A DNA stretch of 44,916 bases from Acidobacteriota bacterium (GTDB lineage: Bacteria; Acidobacteriota; JAAYUB01). The position numbers and the translations under genes were made by a program. This document shows positions 25,057-38,100 of this stretch, one piece after another. How positions within the stretch are numbered: the first letter of the stretch is position 1; the number at the start of each line of letters is the position of its first letter. The stretch is taken from positions 1 to 44,916 of the forward strand of contig JAGNHB010000048.1 of assembly GCA_018001935.1 (NCBI GenBank), in the 5' to 3' direction. Below the pieces are notes generated by a model that saw nothing but the letters and a program-made list of their open reading frames with translations, did not search any database and was not told the DNA's origin.

Positions 25057-25901
25057 ACCCAGGTCCCAGGTTGCTCGGCAAATTCCGCGCCCGGCCCACG
25101 GTAGTCTGATGCCCGAAGCGCGAGGGGTGTTCATCCCTCTCACGCTTCACTGACCCCTCCACGGAACTTGTGCGCACGCCGGGCCGGCATTCGACCCCTT
25201 CCCCGGCGACTCCGCCCCCGATTCAATGATGCAGTATAAAACGTAATCGAAACCCCGGGGCGTGTCAACCGAAAAGGCGCATCCGCCCGTTTTTCACGGC
25301 GGTGACTCGCTTCGTGGCACACCGCGGAGGTTCGTTCAACGTAAACTCGTTGCCAAATCGCGCAAGACAGGTGGATCGATCTCTTGTAACGTCGGCCGGG
25401 GGCGGAAGTTGCGGCGGATGCCGTCCTCCTCTGCGAGCTTTGTGCCTTGGCGAGAGCCGATCCGGATCTGGATCTCACAAAGGCGCCAAGCTCGCAAAGA
25501 AAAACGGATCTCCGGGGATGCGGCCAAGGGGCACGAAAGCCTGACTTCACCGGGTCGCCCCGCCTCCGGGAGAAAGCTTGCGGAATGTCTTTCACCGCGG
25601 CACGGGGAAGCGCCTTCTCCGATCACCACGAACCGGCCGAACGCCACCTCAGGCCTCCTGGCGCCTTGTCTTCTGCCTCCGGCTTCCTGTCTGCTGCTTT
25701 CTGAATTCTGTACTCGTCGTTCGTGTATTCCGTGCATTTCGACGTTCCTTCTTCCGCCTATCCGTGTCCATCCGTGCTTCCATTCCGGTTGATCCGGGCC
25801 GGGACAACACCTGACTTGCCGTTTCCGGTTTGAATAATCCACCCTGTTCCATCGGGAAACGGCGTATAATCATTCTTGATGTCCTAGCAAAGAGTCAAGG
25901 C

Positions 25902-25990
25902 TTTCTCCGGGACTTCGCACGGTGAAAGTGGCCTGGGAAGGCAACCGGAAACGACTACATGTTGGTAAGAACGCAGCCGCTAAAGCGCCT
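25902..25990 (+). repeat. Inverted long repeat, copy X (partner 21413-21500)
   Basis: Shares nearly 90 percent identity by eye with the inverted copy at the osmC end. It is followed within 6 nt by the second palindromic element, making a composite repeat upstream of the giant gene. Confidence 0.85.
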
Positions 25991-25995
25991 TTTTC

Positions 25996-26116
25996 GCTCA
26001 CAGAGGCACTGAGGCACGGAGAAATGCAAATCGTATTCAACAGAATCAACAATTCTTATGATTCTTCTCCGTGCCTTTGTGCCTCTGTGAGATTAGAATC
26101 CGGGTTTTTTGCGACC
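25996..26116 (+). repeat. Palindromic dispersed element, copy P2
   Basis: A direct-orientation copy of 24946-25056, with the left arm slightly longer (CAGAGGCACTGAGGCACGGAG). It ends 46 nt before the start codon of the giant gene, so it is probably within or next to its promoter and leader. Confidence 0.8.
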
Positions 26117-26162
26117 GCGTCATTCCTGGAACTGCAACGAGAATACCGCGAGGAAGGTGGTC

Positions 26163-29100
26163 ATGAATACCCGATTCTGCCTCTGGATTGGGATCCTGCT
26201 CGGTACGCTGTCCCCCATGGCGGCCCAGGATCTGACGGTCACCGGTGACGGCACCATCAACCTGTGCGAGTCCAGGGCCTACACCCTCTCCCTGCACAAC
26301 AACACCGGGAACCCGTTGACCCACCTCGTCCTGAGCGTCAACCTGTCCGGACTGAGCGGCTTCGCCTACCTCGCCGGAACCACCGCCGTCGACGTGAACG
26401 GCGCCCCGCCCTTCTGCACCGCGAACCCCGTCGTTGCCGGGACCACGCTGACCTGGGACCTCGATTCCGTGTGCGGCACGGTCCTGACCCTGGACAACGG
26501 CCAGACGCTGAACCTCTCCATCTCGCTGCAAACCGGGTGCGGGGCCGTTTCGGGCAGCCTGGCCGCCCGTGCGGACTACCTGATCGCCGGCACGCCGTCC
26601 TTCGAGGAAAGCTCGCGCGCCGTCCAGGTCCTCCCCGGCGCCGTGTCCATCCGGAAGACCCCCGCCGTGGTCTCCCGGGCCGTCGGCCAGGACGTGACCT
26701 GGACTCTCACCGTGGAAAACACCGGCTACGGGACCATCCGGAACGTGGTGATCACCGACGTGCTGGGGGCAGGGCTGCAGTACGTGTCCTCGTCCCCCGC
26801 CGGGGCGAACACCGGGCAGACCACCAACTGGGGCGCGGCCCAGGTCCCGCAACTGGCGAGCCTCAGCCCCGGCGAGATCGTGACCCTCGACCTCACGGCA
26901 AACGTGGCCGCCTGCGACGACCTCGACAACACCTCCGACGTCCGATGGGGCTGCGACCTCGTCACCGACTGCTTCAACACCGCCGTCGACGGGGGGACCG
27001 CCACCGCCGCCGTGCAACGCCTCGTCCGGACCCCCTCCCTCGCCTTCACGCCACCGGACATCACGCCTAACTACTGCGAGACCTCCGGCCCCCACCCCCT
27101 GACCGTCACCAACACCGGGGACGGCGCCGCCCGGAACGTCGAGCTGCACGTGGACTTCAGCCCCCTGACCGTGGCGTCCTCGTCCGTGCCCTACAACGCC
27201 GGGGGGTACTTCGAACTCCCCGACCTCGCCGCGGGGGCGCACATCGACCTGACGTTCACCCTGGAGTCCGCGACCTGGTGCGCCGGAATGGACCTCGCCC
27301 GGACCCTGCTCTGGATGCCGCACTACCACGACGCGTGCGACGCGGTCTTCTCCGCCCCGGTCGAACTGAGCCAGATCGGCTCTTCCACGGGGGCGCCCGG
27401 CCTCACCCTCACCCTTTCCGGAGCGCCCGACGTCGTCTCCATCGACGCCATGGTGGCGTACAACGTCGTGTCCCAGTTCAGCGGCAGCCTTAACTGCGGG
27501 AGCGGGAGCGTCGGGGCCGTCACCGTGACGGACACCGTCCCCACGGGCTTCACCGTGGTGGACGCCGGCGGCGGGACCTGGGTCCCCGGGCCGGGCGGCG
27601 CCGGCGGGACCGTGACCTGGACCTACACCCCGCCCGCCTCCCTCAACACGACCCTGGTCCTTCAGTCGCCCCCCCGCACCGAGTGCGAGACCTACTGCTT
27701 CACCACCTTCACCAACGCGGTGAACGCCGACGTCACGGACTGCTGCGGCTGCACGCGCAGCGCCTCGGCGTCGCACACCGCGGCCATCGTCTGCGACGAG
27801 CGGGTCACGTCAAGCAAGACCGCCGTTCCGGCGACGGCGGAACGGTGCGCCGAGATCACCTACACCAACACCTACGCCTTCGAAGCCGGCGCCGGCGTCA
27901 ACCTCAACGCCCTGACGTTCACGGAGACGGCCGACCACCAGCAGCGATACGTGCCCGGGTCGCTCTCCGTCTTGTTCGACGGTTCCGACGTCACCAGTTG
28001 CGTCACCCTCACCGACAGCACCCCCGGCGGTCCGCTGACCCTCGACTTCTCGGGGTGCTCCGCCACGTCGGTGGACGCGAAGGTCCTGGTCGTCACCTAC
28101 CGGCTCACCGTCACCGAGGCCACCGCCGCCGCCTGCGGGGGCGCGACCTTCTACGACTGGTCCGCCCTTCACATGACGGGAGGCGGTTCCCAGTGCCTGG
28201 TCGACGGTACCGTTTACGAGGTCGTCCCCGTTTCGGTGGAAGCGCCCGCCATGGCCCTCTCCCTGACGGGCCTCCCCCTGGTCATGGACAAATGCCGGAC
28301 GCAGACCGTGACCCTCGCCCTGACCCAGGCCTCGACAAACGCCAACCCCCGGGACGTGCGACTGGTGCTGTCCGGCTTGAACTACGCCCTCGTCAACCCG
28401 GCGGCCGTCACCTGCAGCGGGAACGTTTCCCCCACCTCCTGCACGCCGGCCCTCGTGGGTAACGACTACGTCTGGTCCTTCGCCGACGGCTTCAACGGGG
28501 CCGGGCAGATGAGCGTCCTGCAGTTCGACGTGCGGAAGCGGTGCACCGGCACCGGCACCCTCGACGCCGCGGCGTATTTCGACGACCGCTGTCACGACGA
28601 CGCCACCAGCGACAACACCTGCGCCGTCACCGCGTCCGCGAGCCCCGCCGCGATCCAGGGCGCCGCCCTCGCGGTGGAGATCGCCCCGGAGGTCTACTAC
28701 GCGACCGCCAGCTCCGTCCGGTGGACGGTCACCGTCACCAACCGGGGCGCGGGGACGGCCTACAACGTCTGGGCGGACCACCTCCTGGGCGCCGGGCTTT
28801 CTTACGCCTCCGCCGTCGTCGACGACATGACCGGCGTCACCGTCACCCCCGGCTTCAACCACGGCGGCGGCGTCATCAACGGCGCCACCGTCGCCGTCGC
28901 CGCGATGGCGCCCGGGGAGCGCCGGGAGATCACCTTCGACGCGCTCCTGGTGAACACCACCAACCTGACCCTGGACGTGGGCGCGTCCTGGGGCTGCCTG
29001 GCCCTCGACTGCCAGGCGGCCGTCACGGGCCACGCCTCGGTGGAGATCCCCTCCCCACTGCTGGTGAACACCGCCGTGGTGACCACCCCCGTCGATGCCT

Positions 29101-32100
29101 GCGGCCAACCCGGGGCCATGATCACCCTCCGGAACGCCGGGCAGGCCACCTGCTACAACGCCCAGGTCACGGACACCCTCCCAGCCGGGCTGCTCTACAC
29201 ACCGGGCACAACCCGCTGGCGTCTGAACGCCGGGGCGTGGAACGGGCCGAACGCCGCCTACGACCCCAACCCCACCGTCTCCCCCCTGCGCTGGACCTCG
29301 TCCGAGATCCCGGCGATGGCCGTCCTGAACCCCGGGGACACCCTGGAGATCGAGTCCGACCTGTCGGCGACCTGCGCCTTCGCCGGCGGGACCGTCACGG
29401 TGTCCACCCAGTACGAGGACCCCGGCGGGCAGGTCAGCACGAACCCGGGCAGCGTCTTCCCCGTGGCGTTCCATGCGCCGGACCTCCGCGTGACCAAGAC
29501 CCGGGCCAACGACCCGGTGGGGTGCGGGGAGACGGTCAGCTGGACGATCACGGCGGAAAACCGGAGCGGGTACACCCTGCCCGTCGTCTGGGTCGAGGAC
29601 ACGATGGATGCCGCTTACACCTACAACGCCTCGGTGGGCGATCCGCCCTACACGGGGGACAGCGGCACCAACGTCGGCCAGGTGACGACCTGGGAACTGG
29701 TGAACCTTCCCCACGGCGCCACGGCGGTGCTGACACTGGTCGCCTCGACGGACGCCTCCCCTTGCAGCCCGGACCTGGACAACACGGTGCGGGCGTGGTG
29801 GGGCTGCGGCGCTCCCGACGGCTCCTCCGCCACCAAGCCCGGGGTTGACCCGCCCGACAACCTCCTGTGCCTGGCCCCGGCACCGGTGCAGTTCGTGCGC
29901 ACCGAGACCCGCCAGCCGGCCCTCGCCACCCTCTCTGTCGGCCTCACCCCGTTGTCCATCGACGCCTGCAACGACGGGACGGAGGTGAGGTTCACCCTCG
30001 CCAACACCGGCCCCACCGACGCCACGGACCTCGACCTCGTGTTCACCCTCCCCCCCGGCCTGACCTACGTCGCCGGCTCCAGCGAGTCGTGCGTGGGAAC
30101 GGACGACACGTGCACCGCCCCCCCCATCGGCGACCCGACCCTCGTCGGGAACCAGCTCCGTTTCTACGACATCGCCGACAAGGGAAACAACCTGGCCAAC
30201 GTGTTGCAGGCCGCCGGCGGCAACGACACGCTGGTGCTGAAGTTCCGCCTCCAGTCAAACTGCTACGCCACCGCCGACCTGGGATACACCGTCTACTGCT
30301 ACGATTGCTGCGGGGACACCCAGCACCAGACCTCCGGAAGCCGGGAGATCACGGCGCTTTACCCGGCCCTGAGCGTCACCCAGGCCCCCCTGGATTCCCA
30401 GGTCGCCTGCGGCACCCCGCAGGCCTGGACCCTGACCGTCACCAACACCGGGGCAGGCAACGCCCAGGTGATCCGGGTCGAGGACACCCCCGGCAGCTGG
30501 ATCACCGTGGACCCGGGGGCCTCCTCCCCCGGCCTGACGGCCCTCGGCGGCGGGGCCTGGGGCTGGGAGTTCAACAACCTGGCCCCCGGCGCCTCCCGGG
30601 TCCTCACCCTGGCGGGGACCCTGAATCCCGCGGGCAACGACTGCGCCGCCGCCCGGCGGCGGAACGACGTCCGGGCCATCTGGGGCTGCGGCACCGCCGG
30701 CGACGCGATCGACGGCGACCCCACCACCACCGTGGACTACGTCTGCATCGCCGACACCTGGGCGTATGCTCCCACGGCCACCCTGCGGCTGCCCAACCTG
30801 GCCGTCGGGACCGTCACGCCCTCGGTCACCTGCGTGTCCGACGGGATCTTCACCGGCAGCCTGGCCGTCCAGGTGGTCAACACCGGGGACGGGGGCACCG
30901 GCAGCGCCTTCGTGATCCAGGCCTCCGACGGGAAGGGGTGGACCGGGACCTGGACCTGCCCCGCCACCCTGGCCGCCGGGCAGACCCTGGACCTCGTCAT
31001 CCCCGGCCCCGCCTGGTCGCCGGCATGGGTACCCGGCTGCACCTTCTGCGCCCCGCCCTCCTCCTACAGTTTCACCGTCGCCCTGGACGCGGGGAACGCG
31101 GTCTGCGAGTGCAACGAGGGCGACAACGTCTCGACCGGCATCTGGCTGAAAAACGAAAACCCGGTCCTGAGCGTGACCGACCTCGATTTCACCAACGTGA
31201 CCTGCGCCGGCGACCAGCTTTCCGGAACCATCCTTGTCCGCGTCGACAACACCGGGTGCGCCATCGCCGTCAACGCCGTGGTCACCCTGTCGTCCGACTG
31301 CGGGCTGACCTTCGCCGACCAGGCCGTCACCGTGCCGGCCGGCTCGAACGCCTGGGCGACCTTCCCGATTTCCGGCGGGAGCTGGACGGCCTGCGCCGCC
31401 GGGACCTGCGCCTTCACCGCCGGGGTGGACCCGTCGGGTTCGATCTGCGAGTGCGCCGGCGGCAGCCACAGCCTGACGGAGCCGCTCCCGCCCGCCTACC
31501 GCCTCCCGGACCTCGCCGCGGTCTCGGTGAACGCGAACGCGTCCTGCAGCGCCGACGGCTCGGTGAGCGGGACCGTGTCGGTCACCCTCGCCAACTTCAG
31601 CCCCGTGGCCGTCGGCAGCGACTTCCACGTCCGGGTGGCCGACGGGCGGGGCTGGTCCTCCGAGCAGCTCTACAGCGCCGACCTGGGTGGGCCCCTGCCC
31701 CTCAACCCCGGCGACTCCCACACCGTGACCTTCAACTGGAACCGGGACTTCACGGCCACGCCCTACACGTGCTCCTTCCCCGGCCTTACCGCCGAGGTGG
31801 ACAGCTCCAATGCCATTTGCGAGTGCACCGGCGCCAACAACCAGGCCACGGGCAGTTACAACATGACCCTTCCGAACCTCCGGGTGGTCTCCGTGACGCC
31901 GTCCTGCGCCTCCGACGGCCTTCTGTCCGTGGACGTGGTCGTCGACAACAACGGCTGCGGCGCCGCGTCCAACATCGTCGTCAGCCTGGCGGACAACGAC
32001 GGCCACACCGACACCCAGACCGTCGCCTCGCTGGCGGCCGGCGCCTCGCAGACCCTGACCTTCGCCAACTGGCCGGCGGACGGCAGCCCGGCCACCCTCG

Positions 32101-35100
32101 ACTTCACCGCCGTCGCGGACTCCACCAGCGGGATCTGCGAACTGTCGCCCGACGACAACACCGGCACCGCCTCCCTCGGGCTGCCCAACCTCCGCCTGGC
32201 GGCCGTCACCCCGGCCTGCGTCGCGGACGGCAATTTCCGGGTCCGGCTCCAGGTGGAGAACTCCGGGGCCGCCGCCGTCAATTCGGACTTCGTGATCCGC
32301 CTGTCCGACGACGACGGGCACCTGCTCGAAATGGCTTTCACCGGCCTGGGGGGGACCCTGCCGATCAACGCCGGGACCCAGCAGTCCGTGACCTTCAGCG
32401 GCTGGCCCGTGGACTGCAGCCCCGCGACCGTCAACTTCACCGGTGTCCTGGACGCCCTGAACCAGGTCTGCGAGAGCAACGGCGCCGACAACACCGGAAC
32501 CGGCCAGCTCGTCGTCAACGACCTGGATGCGTCGGGAGTGGTCGCTTCGACGTCCTGCACGGCCGACGGCGTCGTCACCGGGACCCTCGCCGTGACCGTG
32601 ACCAACCGCGGCGGCCAGGCCGTCAACAGCGACTTCCACCTCCGCGTGGACGACGGCCAGGGTTGGACCTCGGAACTGCACTACAACGCCGACCTTGGCG
32701 GAATCCTGCCGTTGGCCCCCGGCTCCGGCGCCACCGTCACCTTCAACTGGACCCGTAATTTCACGGCCACGCCGTACGTGTGCGCCTTCCCGGCCATCAC
32801 GGCCCTCGTGGACTCGCAGAGTGAACTCTGTGAGTGCACCGCCGCCAACAACCAGACCACCAGCAGTTACACGATGAACTCCCCGAACCTCCGGGTGGTC
32901 TCCGTCACGCCGTCCTGCGCCTCCGACGGCCTGCTCTCCATCGACGTGGTCATCGACAACAACGGCTGCGGCGCCGCGTCCAACGTCGTCGTCAGCCTGG
33001 CGGACAACGACGGCCACACCGACACCCAGACCGTCGCCTCGCTGGCGGCCGGCGCCTCGCAGACCCTGACCTTCGCCGGCTGGCCGGCGGACGGCAGCCC
33101 GGCCACCCTCGACTTCACCGCCGTCGCGGACTCCACCAGCGGGATCTGCGAACTGTCGCCCGACGACAACACCGGCACCGCCTCCTACGGGCCGCCCAAC
33201 CTCCGCCTGGTCGACCTGGTGGGGCAGTGCACCGCGGACGGTCTGCTCCGGATGGCGCTGCGCATCGAGAACACCGGCGCGGCGCCCGTGACCGCCGACT
33301 TCGACGTCGCCCTGTCCGACGACGACGGGCACGCCCGGACGGCCGCATTCACCACCCTGGGCGGGGCCCTGCCGCTGGCTGCCGGGGCCGTCCAGACCCT
33401 TTACTTCGACAACTGGCCGGTGGACTGCGACCCGGCAAACCCGCAGTTCACCGCCGTCGCGGACCCCGGGAACGTGCTGTGCGAAGGCAGCGACACCGAC
33501 AACACCCTCGGGCCCGTACCGGTCGCGCTCTCCCTCCCGAACCTCATCGTGACCGACATCGAACTCGGCGCCCTGCACTGCGACGGCGGCGTCGTGTCCG
33601 GCTCGGCCTCCGTCACCGTCCGCAACGCCGGCACCGGCCCCGCCGGGCCCTTCGCCGTCCGCCTGAGCACAACCGCCGGACTGGCCTTCGCCGACCAACC
33701 GGTGGCCGCGCTGGCCGCGGGCGACCGCACGACCCTGGTCTTCCCCGCCTCGGCGACGCTCCCCGACTGCACCCTCTGCGGGGCCGATTTCACCGCCGAG
33801 GCGGACCCGGCCGGGACCGTCTGCGAGTGCCGCGGGGACGACAACACCCGCACGGTCCGGCCCACTGCCGCCGACAAGCTCTACTGGACCGACGAGGCCG
33901 CCGGGACCCTTCAGCGCGCCGAGGCGGACGGCACCTCCGTGGAGACCGTCCTCTCCGGGCTCGCCGCGCCCCGGGCCGTCACCCTGGACGGCACCGGCGC
34001 CAAGGCGTACTGGATCGAGCCCGCCGCGGGCGCCCTCCGCCGGGCGAACCTCGACGGCACGGGCCCCGAGACTCTCCTCACCGGCCTGTCCGCACCGGTG
34101 GCCCTGGCCGTCGACCCCGCCGCCGGCAAGCTGTACTGGACCGATGCCGTGGGCGTGCACCACGCGAACACCGACGGTACGGGCCCCGTGGACGTGCTCC
34201 TCGAAACCGGCGCTTCGGGGATCGCCCTCGACACGCTGGCGGGGCGGCTCTATTTCACCCGGTCCGACGGTCGCATCCGCAGCGCCCGCCTCGACGGCAC
34301 CGACCTGCAGGACGTCCTCGCCTCCGGCCTGGGGGGCCCCTTCGGCCTCGCCCTGGACAACCGGAACGGCAAGCTCTGCTTCTCCGACCCCGTCACCGGG
34401 GTGATCGGGCGGGTCAACCCGGACGGCGCCGGCCTGGAGACCCTCCTCGCGGGGCTCGGGCCCTCGGTGGGGTACGTAGCCTTAAACCCCGCGGCCGAAA
34501 CGCTCTACTACGAGACCCGCGGCGGCAGCATCGCCCGCGTCGGCTTCGACGGCTCGGGGGCAGCGTCGGTCGTCACCGGCCTGGGCCTTTCCAGCGGGGT
34601 GGCCGTCCTTAAATTGAACACGGCGCCCACCGCCACCCTGACGAACCAGAGCCACGCCTACCTCCAGGGCGCGGTCTCCGTCCCCCTGGACGACATCGTC
34701 GTGACGGACGCCGACTTCTGCGAGCGAATCGCCGCCGTCCTGACCCTGGCGGACCCGTCCCTCGGGAGCCTGTCGACGGGCAGCGGGCACGGCGAGACCT
34801 ACGACCCGGCATCGGGGCGGTGGGTCGTCACCGGGCCCGTGGCGGACGTCAACGCCGCCCTGGCGGACGTCGCCTTCCTCCCGGTGCCGGACAACGCCGT
34901 GACCGAAACCGTGGCGGTGCGGATCCGGGACGCCTCGGGCGCCGGCCCGGCCGACGGGTCCCTCGTCCTGACCGTCATCCCCTACCCCGTGATCTCCGGG
35001 GCCGTCCGCCTGGACGGCGCGGGGGTCGCCAGCGTGGCCATGGCCGGCCTGCCGGGGACCGTCACCACCAACGCGTCCGGCCTGTACAGTGCCGTGTTGC

Positions 35101-38100
35101 CCCATGACTGGACAGGGACGGTCACCCCGGCCCTGGCGGGGTACTTTTTCACCCCGGCCAGCCGGTCCTACGCGAACGTCGCCGTGGACCAGCCGAACCA
35201 GGACTACGCCGCCACGGCCCTCACCACCACCGTCCTGGCCTCGGCGCCCAACCCCTCCGTCTACGGCGATACCGTCACCCTGACGGCCACGCTCACCTCC
35301 GCCTTCGGCCCGCCGCCCGGGACCGTCCGCTTCCTCGACGGCGCCGTCGAGATCGGGACCGGCCCGCTGTCCGGAGGGACCGCCACCTTTACCACGACCC
35401 TCCTGGCGGGCGGCAGCCACACCCTCACCGCCGTCTACGACGGGGCCGCCGGCTACCAGGGCTCCACCTCCGCCCCCGTGACCCACGTGGTAAATCCCGC
35501 CCCCACCACGACGAGCCTCTCCTCGGCCCCCAACCCCTCCATTTATGGCGATGCCGTCACCCTGACGGCGGTGGTTGGTTCCGGAGCCGGGACGCCCGCG
35601 GGAACGGTCACCTTCACCGAGGGGGCCGTGGTCCTCGGGTCGTCGCCCCTGGCGGGGGGCACCGCCGTGCTGGTCATCCCCTCGCCCCCCGGCGGGCCCC
35701 ACGTCTTCACCGCCGCCTATTCCGGCAGTTCCGACCACCAGCCTTCCGCCTCGGCCCCGCTGAGCCATCTGGTCAACCCCGCCCCCACCGCAACGAGCCT
35801 CGCCTCGGCGCCCAACCCCTCCGTCTACGGCGGCCTGGTGACCCTGACGGCGGTGGTGACCTCGCCGACGCCGACGCCGGCGGGGACCGTGGCCTTCTAT
35901 GACGGTGGCATGCCGCTCGGGACGGGCACTCTCGACGGCAGCGGAGCGACAACGCTCACGACAACCGCCTTCACCGGCGGCGTCCACACCCTGACGGCGA
36001 TCTACGCCGGGACGCCGAACCACGCCCCCTCCGCGTCGGCCCCCCTGGCCCACACGGTGAACCGGGCCCCGACCACGACGGCGGTGGCGGCCGCGCCCAA
36101 CCCTTCCGTCTTCGGCCAGCCCGTGACCTTCACCGTAACGGTGACCGCGGTCCCGGGAGTTCCGACCGGCTCGGTCCAGTTCCGTTCGGACGGGTCGGAC
36201 CTCGCCGCCCCGGTCCCGCTGACGGGCGCTACGGCCGCCCTGACGGTCGCCACCCTGGCGGCGGGCAGCCACGTCATCACCGCCGAGTACCTCCCCGGGG
36301 CCGACCCCAACTACGCCGGGAGCACGGGGACCCTGGCGGGCGGTCAGACCGTCCTCAGGGCCGACACGGCCACCGCGCTGACCCCGGCGCCGAACCCCTC
36401 CCGCTTCGGCCAGCCCGTGACCCTCACGGCGTCCGTCACCGTCACCGCGCCGGGTGCGGGGACACCCTCGGGGACCGTCACCTTCCTGAACGGCGCCACG
36501 CCCATAGGGGCCATCGCGGTGGGCCCCGGCGGGACGGCCGCCTTCACCACGGCGTCCCTGCCGGTGGGCGTGAACGCCCTGACGGCCCACTACGAGGGGG
36601 ACGCCTCCTTCAACCCCAGCGTCTCGCCCGAGGCGGTGCAGACCGTGGAAAAGGCCGACACCGCCACGACCCTCGCGTCCTCCCGCAACCCCGCGGAGAC
36701 GGGCGACGCGGTGACCTTCACCGTGAGCGTCGCCGCCGTCGCCCCCGGGGCGGGCGTCCCCACGGGGACGGTGGAACTCCGGGACGGCCCGGAGCTCCTG
36801 CAGACCCTCACCCTCGACCACGGCTCGGCCGCGTGGACCACTGACGACCTCGCCCCGGGCCGGCACCCGATGACCGCGTCCTACGCGGGCGACGGCAACT
36901 TCAACGCCTCCGGCTCCGACACCCTCGTCCAGGAGATCTCCCGGCCCGTCTTCTGCGCCCACGTGGCCTCCACCGACCTCTGGTGGACGCGGATCCACCT
37001 CCTCAACACCGGCGACCGCGCCGGCGGGGCGACCCTGGAGGCCTTCGACGCCGGGGGCGCCCTCCTGGAGACGGTGCCGGTCCCGGCGCTGCCGCCGGGC
37101 GGGCTCTTCTCCGCCGACGCGGCGAGCCTCTTCTCGGCGGAAAGCCTGGCGCACGACCTGTGGGTCCGGGTGATCCCGCTGGCGACCCTGCGGGGGCTCT
37201 GCGAGTTCGGCACCCGCGACGGGCTGGCGGCGACCGCCCTGCCCATCGGGCCCGACGCGTGGCCCCGGCTGGTCTTCCCCTACGTCTACGTCTCCCCGGC
37301 GGGCAGCGGTTCCTACTACACCGGGATCACGCTGGTCAACCCGGGGACGGAAAACGTGCAGGCCGTCCTGGAGGCCTTCTCCGAGGACGGCGCCCCGCTG
37401 GGCGCCGTCACCGTGCCGATCCCGGCCCGGGGGAAGTACGTCCGGCTGGTGGGCGAGGCCTTTCCCGGCGTCGGCGACCCCGGGGCCATCCGCTTCATGC
37501 GGGTGGCGGCGGACGGCCCGCTGACGGGCTTCGAACTCTTCGGCAAGTGGGACGACCACGGCCTCGCGGGCCTGGCCGCCCACTTCCCGGATTCGCCGGT
37601 TCCGCCGCTGAACGGCGAGGACCTCCTCCCCTACCACCTTTACTACAACGAGGTCCCGGACAACGCCGCCTGGTACACCGGCGTCACCTTCGTGAACCTG
37701 GACGCCGAGCCCGTCACCGTCACCGCCGAAGTCTTCAGTGCCGGCGGCGAGCGGATCGGCGCCGGCTACTGGGGCCTCAACCCCATGCAGCAGGTCACCC
37801 GGGAAATCTGGGCGGTCCTCGGCGCCGAGTACCCGGCGGGGAGTTACCTCAAGGCCTCCGCGGTACGCCGGGTCCTCGGCTTCGAGCTGTTCCTGTCGCG
37901 GGGCGGGCCCTTCCGCTTCGACGGCCTGCCGGCCCAGGAGTGGCCGGCCCGGACACTGGTCTTCCCGCTGGTCCGAACCTCAGGCGGCAACAGCACGCGC
38001 CTGCGGCTGACCAACGTCTCGGGGCTGCCCGTCGAGGTGCAGGTCCGCGCCTTCGCCGCCGACGGTACGGAACGGGGCGCCTGGCCGGCCGCGCTGGCGG

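Larger units (their letters stand above)
24894..26162. other. 1.27-kb repeat-rich intergenic region
   Basis: It separates the peptidase operon (-) from the giant gene (+). Contents in order: the palindromic element at 24946-25056; a GGAGTGCGG-family hairpin remnant at 25299-25325; CGCAAAG-type repeat at 25476-25497; the block at 25514-25586 shared with 13687-13757; a TTCGTG repeat at 25720-25741; the long repeat at 25902-25990; and a second palindromic element at 25996-26116. Open frames across it have no sensible composition. No gene is supported. Confidence 0.75.

Noticed and set aside
25262..25842. Several frames of 60-180 codons in the repeat-rich spacer
   Set aside because: They run through dispersed repeats on both strands and carry no ribosome site or plausible protein composition.
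24946..26116. CRISPR array
   Set aside because: Two palindromic direct repeats 1 kb apart with no regular spacers and no cas genes.
30255..34163. Minus-strand frame of about 1300 codons inside the giant gene
   Set aside because: Its repeats mirror the CARDB repeats of the plus strand and its composition is Gly/Arg/Val-rich. No ribosome site or domain.
34482..37637. Minus-strand frame of about 1050 codons inside the giant gene
   Set aside because: Shadow of the Ig-like repeats. No recognised motif.
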